From an uncultured Lachnospiraceae bacterium (GTDB lineage Bacteria > Bacillota > Clostridia > Lachnospirales > Lachnospiraceae): 9,195 nucleotides of DNA. This document shows positions 1 to 7,336 of this stretch, one piece after another. The DNA lies in NCBI GenBank assembly GCA_900557385.1, contig USSP01000056.1:1-9195 (forward strand), read 5' to 3'. A program made the position numbers and the translations under genes. Positions within the stretch are counted from its first letter, which is position 1. Each line of letters opens with the position of its first letter. The notes under the pieces are model-generated. The model worked only from the letters and a program-made list of their open reading frames with translations, did not search any database and was not told the DNA's origin.

Positions 1-417
1 CACACGTGCCTCATGAGCGAGGGCGTGACCGTGCGCGCGTCCGAGGACGACATTTACCACATCGTCTTTAACCTCGTGGAAAACGCCATCAAGTACGGTT
101 TCTGTGAGATTTATGAAGGCGGTGTGATTCACATCCATGTCTATAAGGAAGACGGAACACTGGTTCTCACCGTATTCAACAATGGAAAAGCCATCGATCA
201 GGCAATGGCACAGAGGATTAATGAACTGAATGACAAACCGATATCCGAGGCCAAAAAATGTTTTCCGGATCAGAAAAACGGGTATGGCGTAGTGAATGTA
301 CTGACACGGCTGCGGCTGAAGTATGGGGACAGCGTGCGCTATTTGTATTACGCGAAGTCTGACGGTACACTTTGTGAAATTCGGATTCCTGGAGGTGGTG
401 AGAAGCGTGAAGAATAA
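1..417 (+). CDS. Sensor histidine kinase, YesM/LytS-like, C-terminal fragment (5' end outside window)
   Basis: The frame is open from base 1, so this is the last 138 residues of a longer protein; the Met at base 13 lies inside the ATPase domain and is not the start. What is left is most of a HATPase_c domain. The N-box is intact (NLVENAIKYG, bases 70-99, window residues 24-33). The G2 box is recognisable (GYGVVNV) and is followed by TRLRLKYG, the ending typical of YesM/LytS-type kinases whose phosphorylated His sits in an upstream His_kinase domain. By family knowledge such proteins are membrane sensors that phosphorylate a response regulator, often AraC-type; neither the sensor part nor a regulator is in the window. 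The G1 box is odd: NNGKA (bases 178-192) replaces the usual DxGxG. The 3' end overlaps the next gene by 11 bases, which suggests translational coupling to the solute-binding protein. The family call is firm; the signal sensed is unknown. Confidence 0.88.
   Translation, partial: HTCLMSEGVTVRASEDDIYHIVFNLVENAIKYGFCEIYEGGVIHIHVYKEDGTLVLTVFNNGKAIDQAMAQRINELNDKPISEAKKCFPDQKNGYGVVNVLTRLRLKYGDSVRYLYYAKSDGTLCEIRIPGGGEKREE
391..395 (+). promoter_or_regulatory. Ribosome binding site (GGAGG) that fixes the GTG start at 407
   Basis: GGAGG lies within the 3' end of the kinase gene, 11 bases before GTG 407. An in-frame GTG at 398 is too close to the site to be the usual start. The in-frame ATG at 323 would add 28 residues encoded entirely inside the kinase reading frame, would have no such site, and would bury the signal peptide. 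Confidence 0.6.
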
Positions 418-1696
418 AAGAAACAGGGCGACAGGTATAGTGAGTCTGCTGGTGGCAGTAAGTCTTTTAACGGGCTGTGGGCAGACAGAAAGCAAAGACA
501 ATGTGACAGAAGAATCCGGCGTGGTGGAAATCCCTATTATCTTTACGGTTGATCCCACTTCCGGCAAGAAAAATAACGAAGAGCTGGCCAATGCATTTAA
601 TGAAGCCTATAAGGGAAAGTATCACCTGAATGTGGAATGGGTTCTGGAAACCGAGGAAGAGTACCGTCAGAACCTGAAACGGATGAACGTGACAGATACG
701 TTACCGGCGATTATCTATGATGTGTGTACGGTGCCTTCCTTTTATCAAATGATGGTAGAGGAGCAGCGCCTGACAGATTTAACTCCCTATCTGGATGCAG
801 ATCCGGAATGGAAAAACAGCATCGAACCTGCAGTGCTTCAAGGCTGTACCTATGAGGACGGGAATGTGTATCTGGGTCCCATCAGCACGGCAGCCTTTAC
901 CTGTTCTGGTATATTCTATAATGAAAGACTGTTTGACAGAGCCGGTATCGAGAAATTCCCGGAAACCTGGGAAGAATTTTGGGAATGCTGTGACCGTTTG
1001 CAGGCGCAGGGCATTATCCCCCTTGGGCTGCATACGGAAGGTACAGGCTGGGCACCTATGCTCATTGCCACTGCCTCTGTGGCAGAAAATGAGGAAGGTG
1101 CGGAATTCATGCGCCAGACGCTTCCGGACAGCTACAATAATGAAAGCGGCAGAAAGCTGGCAGAATCGTTGCAGCGAATGTTTCAATATACTACGGCAGA
1201 TGCGATGCATGCCGATTATGATGTAGCATTCTCCAATTTTTTCGCCGGACATGTAGCAATGCTTCCCACTGGCTACTGGTTGATTGACCAGATTCCGGAA
1301 GGATGGGAGGATCGGATCCGGTTTGCAACATTCCCGGGAAATACCATGGTGGCATCTCCGGAAACCTTTGGATGGGCTATTGTTTCCACTTATAGTGATG
1401 AGGTGAAGGAAGCAGCTGTAGAGTTTTTGAAATTCCGAACCTACTATAATAAAGAAGAGAAGGAAACATTATTTTCCCAGGATTTATCCCAAAGCCCCAA
1501 GGTGCTTCCGGATTACCTTCATGCTTTTTCCACAGCGAAGCAGATCGTACCTAATTATCAGACCAAATGGAATTCCATTCTGCAGGAGCAGACTCTGGGT
1601 GAGGCGCTGCCCATGCTGACAGAGGATAAAATCACGACAGAGGATTTCATTCAACTCCTGGATGAAAGCGTCAAAGAATATCAATCCGAGCAATAA
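407..1696 (+). CDS. Extracellular solute-binding lipoprotein (family 1), encoded with the histidine kinase
   Basis: The 429-residue product from GTG 407 begins with a basic stretch (VKNKRNR), a short hydrophobic segment and a lipobox LTGC with Cys24, so it should be a lipid-anchored surface protein. The mature part matches the general form of family-1 (SBP_bac_1) sugar-binding proteins: a beta-strand start (PIIFTVDP), LFDRAGIEKFPETWEEF, and the late hinge motif MLPTGYW at about residues 285-291, which often helps form the sugar pocket. The family normally delivers a sugar to a MalF/MalG-type permease pair. This gene instead overlaps the kinase and is cut off from the permease operon by a terminator, so it may be a sensory accessory of the two-component system, or a second binding protein for the downstream permeases. 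The ligand cannot be read from the sequence. It is clearly divergent from the binding protein encoded at 1847. Confidence 0.87.
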   Translation: MKNKRNRATGIVSLLVAVSLLTGCGQTESKDNVTEESGVVEIPIIFTVDPTSGKKNNEELANAFNEAYKGKYHLNVEWVLETEEEYRQNLKRMNVTDTLPAIIYDVCTVPSFYQMMVEEQRLTDLTPYLDADPEWKNSIEPAVLQGCTYEDGNVYLGPISTAAFTCSGIFYNERLFDRAGIEKFPETWEEFWECCDRLQAQGIIPLGLHTEGTGWAPMLIATASVAENEEGAEFMRQTLPDSYNNESGRKLAESLQRMFQYTTADAMHADYDVAFSNFFAGHVAMLPTGYWLIDQIPEGWEDRIRFATFPGNTMVASPETFGWAIVSTYSDEVKEAAVEFLKFRTYYNKEEKETLFSQDLSQSPKVLPDYLHAFSTAKQIVPNYQTKWNSILQEQTLGEALPMLTEDKITTEDFIQLLDESVKEYQSEQ

Positions 1697-1697
1697 C

Positions 1698-1732
1698 AAA
1701 AATTAAACCTGGTCTGCCAGGTTTAATTTTTT
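1698..1732 (+). terminator. Intrinsic terminator of the kinase/binding-protein operon
   Basis: It starts two bases after the stop codon. A perfect 15-bp stem pairs 1698-1712 with 1717-1731 around a TCTG loop. The core is CCTGG/CCAGG, flanked by an A-rich left arm and a T-rich right arm. The T-run follows the GC core directly; the A-run on the other side could let it work on the opposite strand too. Confidence 0.9.
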
Positions 1733-1742
1733 GCATTTTAGG

Positions 1743-1767
1743 TTGAATATTTGATAATGGTATTCGA
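1743..1767. promoter_or_regulatory. Inverted repeat, candidate operator or activator site upstream of the binding-protein gene
   Basis: TTGAATA and TATTCGA form a 6-of-7 inverted repeat separated by 11 bases. It lies where the -35 region of the putative promoter at 1776-1784 would fall. This fits a regulator site, but half-sites this short and AT-rich can occur by chance, and I do not recognise the regulator family. Confidence 0.3.
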
Positions 1768-1775
1768 TAGTTTCC

Positions 1776-1784
1776 TGTTAATAT
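1776..1784 (+). promoter_or_regulatory. Putative extended -10 promoter of the maltodextrin operon
   Basis: TG-T-TAATAT reads as an extended -10 element. At 16-18 bases upstream no hexamer resembles TTGACA; the nearest TTGATA (1751-1756) is 22 bases away, too far. Transcription would start near 1791, leaving a leader of about 55 bases before the ATG at 1847. The preceding operon ends in a strong terminator, so some promoter must lie in 1733-1846. Confidence 0.45.
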
Positions 1785-1846
1785 GTAATCGTAGCAAAGA
1801 AAACGTGTGAAAACACAAATAAGAAAGCTAAGAAAGAGGGAGAAAA

Positions 1847-3247
1847 ATGAAAAATGTAAAACGTTGGCTTGCCCTTGGAATGGCAACCATGATGGTGACC
1901 GGAACTCTTGCAGGATGCGGAAGCTCCAACACCACAACAACCGATGCTAGTACAGCAACCGATAACGGTGCTGCAACAGAAGAGAGCGCAGCAGCAGATA
2001 CCAGCGCTGCAGAAACCACGGAATCAACAGCAAGTGCAGAGGGCGGCTCTGTATATTACTTAAACTTCAAACCTGAGCAGGATGAGCAGTGGCAGGCACT
2101 GGCTAAATCTTACAGCGAGCAGACCGGTGTTGAAGTAACCGTAGTTACCGCAGCAAGCGGAAACTATGAGACCACTCTGATGAGTGAGATGGGTAAGAGC
2201 GGTGCTCCTACTTTATTCCAGGTAAATGGTCCTGTAGGTCTTGCTAACTGGAAAGATTTCTGCTATGACCTTTCTGATTCCGCATTATACGGCGAGCTGA
2301 CCAGCGAAGATTTCGCTTTGAAAGACGGCGATTCTGTTGCCGGTATCGCATATGTAATCGAGTCCTATGGCCTGATCTGCAACAAGACCTTACTTGCAGA
2401 GGCTGGTTACAGCGTAGATGACATCAAATCCTTTGATGATCTGAAAAAAGTAGCTGAAGATATCACAAGCCGTTCTGCTGAACTTGGATTCGCAGCATTT
2501 ACTTCTGCTGGTATGGATGGTTCTTCTGACTGGCGTTTCAAGACCCATCTGGCAAACCTGCCGATCTACTTTGAGTACAAAGAGGATGGCATTGGTTCTA
2601 CAGACGCTATCAAAGGTACCTACCTTGACAACTATCGTAACATCTGGGATCTGTATGTAAACAACAGCACCTGCGCTGGTAAAGACCTGGCTGCAAAGAC
2701 TGGTGATGATTCCAGAAACGAGTTCTTAAACAAAGAGGCTGTATTCTTCCAGAATGGTTCCTGGGAGTACGCTAACCTGGTTGGCGATGGCAAATTCTCT
2801 GATGATGATTTAGCTATGATTCCTATCTACATTGGCGTAGGTGACGAGGCTAATCAGGGTCTTTGCACAGGTACTGAGAACTACTGGTGTGTAAACAAGA
2901 CCGCAGCTCCTGAAGACATCCAGGCTACTCTGGACTTCCTGTACTGGTGTGTAACTTCTGACGAAGGTACCGCATGTCTGGCTGATGACATGGGATTCGT
3001 AATTCCTTTCAAGGGTGCTAAAGAGTCTGCTAACCTGTTCGTAAAACAGGATAGACAGTACACCGAAGAAGGTAAGGCTCCTGTATCATGGAACTTCACC
3101 ACAATGCCTTCCGAGGAGTGGAAAAACGGTGTTGGTTCTGCTCTGACCGCTTATGCAGCAGATGAGACCGATGATAACTGGGCAGCAGTTGTAAGCGCAT
3201 TCGTAGACGGATGGGCAACCGAGTACAAACTGGCTAATCCCCAGTAG
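1847..3247 (+). CDS. Maltodextrin-type ABC transporter substrate-binding lipoprotein
   Basis: The 466-residue product starts with a signal peptide (MKNVKRW, then a hydrophobic run) ending in lipobox LAGC with Cys24. Residues 25-67 are a low-complexity Thr/Ala/Ser/Glu tether, typical of surface binding proteins of gut Clostridia. The rest is a family-1 sugar-binding fold; FFQNGSWEY (about residues 300-308) is the usual late hinge/ligand segment, and many Trp and Tyr residues suit stacking on glucose rings. A GAGGG site precedes the ATG by six bases. It should capture malto-oligosaccharides outside the membrane and pass them to the two permeases encoded next; the maltodextrin assignment rests on the phosphorylase and glucanotransferase downstream. 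The body of the gene uses a restricted set of codons (many GCT, GTA, CTG, AAA), in keeping with high expression. A hairpin after the gene would keep its level above that of the permeases. MdxE/MalX-like is the closest label I would accept. Confidence 0.88.
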   Translation: MKNVKRWLALGMATMMVTGTLAGCGSSNTTTTDASTATDNGAATEESAAADTSAAETTESTASAEGGSVYYLNFKPEQDEQWQALAKSYSEQTGVEVTVVTAASGNYETTLMSEMGKSGAPTLFQVNGPVGLANWKDFCYDLSDSALYGELTSEDFALKDGDSVAGIAYVIESYGLICNKTLLAEAGYSVDDIKSFDDLKKVAEDITSRSAELGFAAFTSAGMDGSSDWRFKTHLANLPIYFEYKEDGIGSTDAIKGTYLDNYRNIWDLYVNNSTCAGKDLAAKTGDDSRNEFLNKEAVFFQNGSWEYANLVGDGKFSDDDLAMIPIYIGVGDEANQGLCTGTENYWCVNKTAAPEDIQATLDFLYWCVTSDEGTACLADDMGFVIPFKGAKESANLFVKQDRQYTEEGKAPVSWNFTTMPSEEWKNGVGSALTAYAADETDDNWAAVVSAFVDGWATEYKLANPQ

Positions 3248-3285
3248 GAAATTTTAATAAAAAATATACGCGGTAAGCGTACGAT

Positions 3286-3322
3286 AAAAACGGGCAGGCA
3301 GATGCTCTGCCTGTCCGTTTTT
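3286..3322 (+). terminator. Intercistronic terminator/attenuator between binding protein and permeases
   Basis: A 17-bp stem pairs 3286-3302 with 3306-3322, with one G-T wobble, a TGC loop, the GC-rich core CGGGCAGGCAGA and a terminal T5. It has all the marks of an intrinsic terminator yet sits inside the operon, four bases before the permease ribosome binding site (GGAGG, 3327-3331). A smaller 5-bp stem (TACGC/GCGTA, 3267-3281) lies just upstream. Partial read-through would give much binding protein and little permease, a common arrangement for such operons. Confidence 0.85.
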
Positions 3323-3341
3323 CTATGGAGGTAACAAACTT

Positions 3342-4193
3342 ATGGAGAAGGCATTAAAGAAAAGTGCACCGATTTTTATTCTTCCCACATTGATTGCATT
3401 TACCATTGGATTTATCGTTCCCTTTGCACAGGGACTGTATTTATCCTTCTGTCAGTTCACCACAGTAAGTAACGCACAATGGGTGGGACTCGCTAACTAT
3501 AAAGCAGCATTTACCGACACAACATTCGGACATGCCTTTATATTTACCGTACTTTTTGCGGTAGTATCCATTTTGACGATCAATATTTTTGCTTTTGGTC
3601 TGGCAGTGCTTCTGACACAGCAGCTGAAAGGAACTAATATTTTCAGAACCGTATTCTTTATGCCGAACCTGATCGGCGGTATCGTACTCGGTTATATCTG
3701 GCAGATCCTGATTAACTGTGTACTGACTCTTGTAGATAAACCGCTTCTGGCATTGAACTCTACAGCAGGTTATTGGGGCATGATTATTCTCATGTGCTGG
3801 CAGCAGATCGGATATATGATGATCATCTACATCGCAGGTCTGCAGAGTGTACCGGATTCTCTTACAGAAGCAGCAGAGATTGATGGTGCGACCAAGTGGC
3901 AGATTCTTTTAAAGGTTAAGATTCCTATGGTTATGTCATCGATTACCGTCTGTGTCTTCCTGACACTGACCAACTCCTTTAAGCTCTTCGATCAGAACCT
4001 GGCTCTGACCGGTGGTGAGCCTAACCACGCAACAGAAATGATGGCAATGAACATTTACAACACCTTCTACTTCCGTGCAGGAATGCAGTGGAAGGGTTAC
4101 GGACAGGCGAAAGCAGTCATCTTCTGTCTGTTGGTTATCGCAATTTCCATGATTCAGCTTAAAGCAACAAGATCTAAGGAGGTACAGCAATAA
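3342..4193 (+). CDS. Sugar ABC transporter permease, MalF-type
   Basis: The 283-residue integral membrane protein has about six hydrophobic segments (roughly 11-35, 66-92, 102-130, 145-167, 197-217, 256-273). The cytoplasmic EAA loop that docks the ATPase is clear: EAAEIDGATKWQILLKVKIP at residues 176-195, with the conserved Gly and the closing I-x-x-P form. The short N-terminus before the first segment and the early Pro (ILPTLIAF) fit the small Firmicutes MalF/MsmF type, not the larger enterobacterial MalF. It should pair with the protein encoded from 4193 to form the channel for malto-oligosaccharides. GGAGG at 3327-3331 lies 10 bases before the ATG. The stop codon shares one base with the next start (TAATG), so the two subunits are probably translated together. 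Confidence 0.92.
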   Translation: MEKALKKSAPIFILPTLIAFTIGFIVPFAQGLYLSFCQFTTVSNAQWVGLANYKAAFTDTTFGHAFIFTVLFAVVSILTINIFAFGLAVLLTQQLKGTNIFRTVFFMPNLIGGIVLGYIWQILINCVLTLVDKPLLALNSTAGYWGMIILMCWQQIGYMMIIYIAGLQSVPDSLTEAAEIDGATKWQILLKVKIPMVMSSITVCVFLTLTNSFKLFDQNLALTGGEPNHATEMMAMNIYNTFYFRAGMQWKGYGQAKAVIFCLLVIAISMIQLKATRSKEVQQ

Positions 4194-5035
4194 TGAAAAA
4201 GAAAATAAACGTTGGAAATATTATCTGGACCATTATTCTGACCGTACTTTCCCTGCTCTGGATTTATCCGGCATTTATGATCCTGATCAACTCCCTGAAA
4301 AAGGAGTCTGCAATTAGTACCGGTTCCGTATTTCAACTTCCGGCCTCCGATACTTTTGCAGGACTGGCAAACTATGTGGATGCCATTGCATCCAAAGGCT
4401 TCTTAAGCAGCTTTATTTACAGCTTATTCATCACCATCTCTTCGGTAGCGGCAATTTTACTGTTCTGCTCCATGTGTGCATGGTACATTTCCCGCGTAAA
4501 AGGTGTGTTATCCCAGGTTTTATACTTTTTATTTGCCTTTTCCATGGTTGTACCTTTCCAGATGGTTATGTTTACTCTGTCTCAGACAGCAGACAGACTG
4601 CATTTAAATACTCCCTGGAATATCTGGGTTATCTATCTGGGCTTCGGCGCAGGCCTTGCCGTATTCATGTTCTGCGGTTTCATGAAATCCATTCCGGTGG
4701 AAGTAGAAGAAGCAGCGTTGATTGATGGATGCAGCCCTGTTCAGACATTTTTTAAGATCGATGTGCATATGCTTGCACCGACCATGATTTCCACTGGTAT
4801 TTTGGAAGCAATGTGGGTATGGAATGACTATTTATTGCCTACACTGGTATTGGATATTAAAAAATATAAAACCATCCCGATGCTGATCCAGTACTTCCGC
4901 GGAAGCTACGGAAAAGTAGAAATGGGACCGATGATGGCAAGTATTATGTTAACCATTATCCCCATCGTTATTGTATACCTGGCCGGACAGAAATATATTA
5001 TCAAAGGTGTGGCAGCCGGCGCAGTGAAAGGCTAA
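4193..5035 (+). CDS. Sugar ABC transporter permease, MalG-type
   Basis: The 280-residue protein has about six membrane segments (roughly 9-33, 71-97, 105-127, 143-164, 197-218, 246-266). Its EAA loop begins at residue 173 (EAALIDGCSPVQTFFKI) and keeps the key Gly179. The ending QKYIIKGVAAGAVKG is the hallmark C-terminus of MalG-like subunits. It should form a heterodimer with the MalF-type protein. The ATG overlaps the preceding stop by one base, with AAGGAGG at 4176-4182 ten bases upstream. No ATPase gene follows, so energy coupling must come from an MsmX-like ATPase encoded elsewhere (inference from how such systems work in Bacillota). Confidence 0.93.
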   Translation: MKKKINVGNIIWTIILTVLSLLWIYPAFMILINSLKKESAISTGSVFQLPASDTFAGLANYVDAIASKGFLSSFIYSLFITISSVAAILLFCSMCAWYISRVKGVLSQVLYFLFAFSMVVPFQMVMFTLSQTADRLHLNTPWNIWVIYLGFGAGLAVFMFCGFMKSIPVEVEEAALIDGCSPVQTFFKIDVHMLAPTMISTGILEAMWVWNDYLLPTLVLDIKKYKTIPMLIQYFRGSYGKVEMGPMMASIMLTIIPIVIVYLAGQKYIIKGVAAGAVKG

Positions 5036-5059
5036 ACACGAAATAAGGAGAACACCCAA

Positions 5060-7318
5060 ATGGCATTGAACACGCTATTAGAAAACAAACTTGGCAAAGC
5101 AATTAAAGAAGCAACCAACAGAGAAATTTATGAAGCACTGCTGACCATCGTCAAAGACATGGCAGAGGAGAGAACTACAAAAGCAGAGGAAAGCAAAAAG
5201 AAGATCTACTACGTATCTGCAGAATTCCTCATCGGAAAGCTCCTTTCTAATAACATGATTAACCTTGGCATTTATGATGAAGTGAAAGAGCTATTGGCAG
5301 CCAACGGCAAAAATCTGGCAGCGATCGAGGAAATCGAACCGGAACCCTCTCTGGGTAATGGTGGTCTGGGCAGACTGGCAGCCTGCTTCCTGGATTCCAT
5401 GGCGAGTATTGGCTTGCCCGGCGACGGTATCGGTCTCAACTATCATTTGGGACTGTTCAAGCAGGAATTTGAAAAAGAGTTACAGAAGGAAACCCCCAAT
5501 CCTTGGATCGAAAAGCAGAACTGGCTCACTCCCACCGGAGTATCCTATCCGGTTACTTTTGGAAATCTGACTTTACAGGCTCGCATGTATGACATTGATG
5601 TGACCGGTTATGAGAACAGAACCAACAAGCTTCACCTTTTCGATGTAGATACCGTGGATGAATCTATGGTGAAGGATGGAATTACTTTTGATAAAAGGGA
5701 TATTGCGAAGAATCTTACCCTTTTCCTGTACCCGGATGACTCCGATGAAGAAGGAAGACAGCTTCGTATTTATCAACAGTATTTTATGGTAAGCAGCGGT
5801 GCACAGTTGATTCTGGATGAAAGTATTAAGAGAGGTTCTAACCTCCATGACCTCTATGACTATGCTGTCATCCAGATTAACGATACCCATCCCACCATGA
5901 TCATTCCGGAATTGATCCGCCTGTTGACGGAACGTGGCATCGGAATGGATGAAGCCATTGCAATTGTGTCCAAAACCTGTGCTTACACTAACCACACGAT
6001 TTTGGCAGAGGCACTGGAGAAGTGGCCTATTACCTATCTCCAGAAGGTAGTTCCCCAGTTAGTTCCCATCATTGAGATCCTGGATGATAAAGTAAGAAGA
6101 AAGTTCGATGACGCGAGAGTTGTCATCATTGATAAGAATGATGTAGTGCATATGGCACACATTGATATCCACTACGGCTTCTCCGTAAATGGTGTAGCTT
6201 CCCTGCACACCGAAATTTTAAAGGATACAGAGCTTCATCCCTTCTATGAGCTTTATCCTGAGAAATTTAATAATAAGACTAACGGTATTACCTTCCGCAG
6301 ATGGCTGTTACACTGCAATCCCAGACTGGCAGCCCTGTTAGATGAAACCATTGGTACGGATTACCGGAAGGATGCCACTCAGCTTTCCAAGCTTCTCGCA
6401 TTCAAAGATGACGAAGCATTTAAGAATAAGCTTTTGTGTGTAAAGATGGAAAATAAGAAGGAACTGTGTGCATATCTGGAAGAAACACAGGGTATTACAC
6501 TGAATCCTGACAGTATCTTTGATACTCAGATCAAACGTCTCCATGAGTATAAGAGACAGCAGATGAATGCATTATATGTTATTCATAAATATTTGGAGAT
6601 TAAAGCTGGAAAGAAACCCAGTACTCCCATCACTGTTATTTTCGGCGCAAAGGCAGCTCCGGCATATGTGATTGCAAAAGACATCATTCATCTGATATTA
6701 TGTTTACAGGAACTGATCAACAACGATCCTGAGGTAAGTCCTTACCTGAAGGTTGTTATGGTAGAAAACTATAATGTAACCAAGGCAGAAAAGCTGATTC
6801 CCGCAACGGACCTCTCGGAGCAGATTTCCTTGGCATCCAAGGAAGCCAGCGGCACCGGAAACATGAAGTTTATGTTAAACGGTGCTCTGACACTGGGAAC
6901 CGAGGACGGAGCAAACGTAGAGATTCACGAGCTGGTAGGCGATGATAATATTTTCATTTTCGGTGCTTCCAGTGAAGAAGTAATCGCCCATTATGAGAAG
7001 GCAGATTATGTATCAAGGGACATCTACGAGAACGACCCTGTGGTAAAAGAGGCAGTGGATTTCATTACTTCTGCGGAATTGTTGAAGATCGGTCATGAGG
7101 AAAATCTCACAAGATTGCAGAACGAACTTCTGAACAAAGACTGGTTTATGACACTTTTAGACTTCCGTACCTACCTTGCGAAGAAGGAAGAAGCATATAA
7201 AGCTTATGAGGACAGAAGCAGTTTCGCATCTAAGATGATCGTAAATATTGCAAAATCCGGCTATTTTTCATCCGATCGAACCATCGAGGAATACAATCAG
7301 GATATCTGGCACGTTTAA
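5060..7318 (+). CDS. glgP: Alpha-glucan (glycogen/maltodextrin) phosphorylase
   Basis: The 752-residue GT35 enzyme cleaves alpha-1,4-glucan ends with phosphate and releases glucose 1-phosphate, using pyridoxal phosphate. Visible family blocks, in order: YYVSAEFLIGKLL (50-62), EPSLGNGGLGRLAACFLDSMA (95-115), INDTHPTMIIPEL (273-285), YTNHTILAEALEKW (309-322), NGITFRRW (408-415), IFDTQIKRLHEYKRQ (486-500), FGAKAAPAYVIAK (528-540) and KEASGTGNMKFML (594-606), where Lys603 should hold the cofactor. It is shorter than E. coli MalP/GlgP (about 800-815): the N-terminus before the first block and the segment after about residue 150 are compact, as in other Firmicutes enzymes, and all catalytic blocks are present. 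Animal-type N-terminal regulatory sequence is absent. It sits 24 bases after the permease gene with AAGGAG at 5045-5050 and is probably co-transcribed. In this context it acts on imported maltodextrin; use on stored glycogen cannot be excluded, so malP would be an equally fair name. Confidence 0.95.
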   Translation: MALNTLLENKLGKAIKEATNREIYEALLTIVKDMAEERTTKAEESKKKIYYVSAEFLIGKLLSNNMINLGIYDEVKELLAANGKNLAAIEEIEPEPSLGNGGLGRLAACFLDSMASIGLPGDGIGLNYHLGLFKQEFEKELQKETPNPWIEKQNWLTPTGVSYPVTFGNLTLQARMYDIDVTGYENRTNKLHLFDVDTVDESMVKDGITFDKRDIAKNLTLFLYPDDSDEEGRQLRIYQQYFMVSSGAQLILDESIKRGSNLHDLYDYAVIQINDTHPTMIIPELIRLLTERGIGMDEAIAIVSKTCAYTNHTILAEALEKWPITYLQKVVPQLVPIIEILDDKVRRKFDDARVVIIDKNDVVHMAHIDIHYGFSVNGVASLHTEILKDTELHPFYELYPEKFNNKTNGITFRRWLLHCNPRLAALLDETIGTDYRKDATQLSKLLAFKDDEAFKNKLLCVKMENKKELCAYLEETQGITLNPDSIFDTQIKRLHEYKRQQMNALYVIHKYLEIKAGKKPSTPITVIFGAKAAPAYVIAKDIIHLILCLQELINNDPEVSPYLKVVMVENYNVTKAEKLIPATDLSEQISLASKEASGTGNMKFMLNGALTLGTEDGANVEIHELVGDDNIFIFGASSEEVIAHYEKADYVSRDIYENDPVVKEAVDFITSAELLKIGHEENLTRLQNELLNKDWFMTLLDFRTYLAKKEEAYKAYEDRSSFASKMIVNIAKSGYFSSDRTIEEYNQDIWHV

Positions 7319-7336
7319 GAAAGGTTTGGTATTACT

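Noticed and set aside
323..406. Upstream ATG 323 as start of the first binding protein
   Set aside because: The added 28 residues read through the kinase gene in another frame, there is no ribosome binding site, and the signal peptide would no longer be N-terminal.
779..1252. 157-residue minus-strand reading frame
   Set aside because: It lies fully antisense to the first binding-protein gene, whose family motifs are clear; no family features in the antisense product.
1798..1811. Possible CcpA (cre) site AGAAAACGTGTGAA
   Set aside because: Only the left half and central CG agree with the consensus; about four of fourteen positions fail, including the right-half core.
5060..7318. Glycogen phosphorylase suspected of internal deletion because of its 752-residue length
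   Set aside because: All catalytic blocks are present in order and in frame; the compact form fits Firmicutes enzymes of this family.
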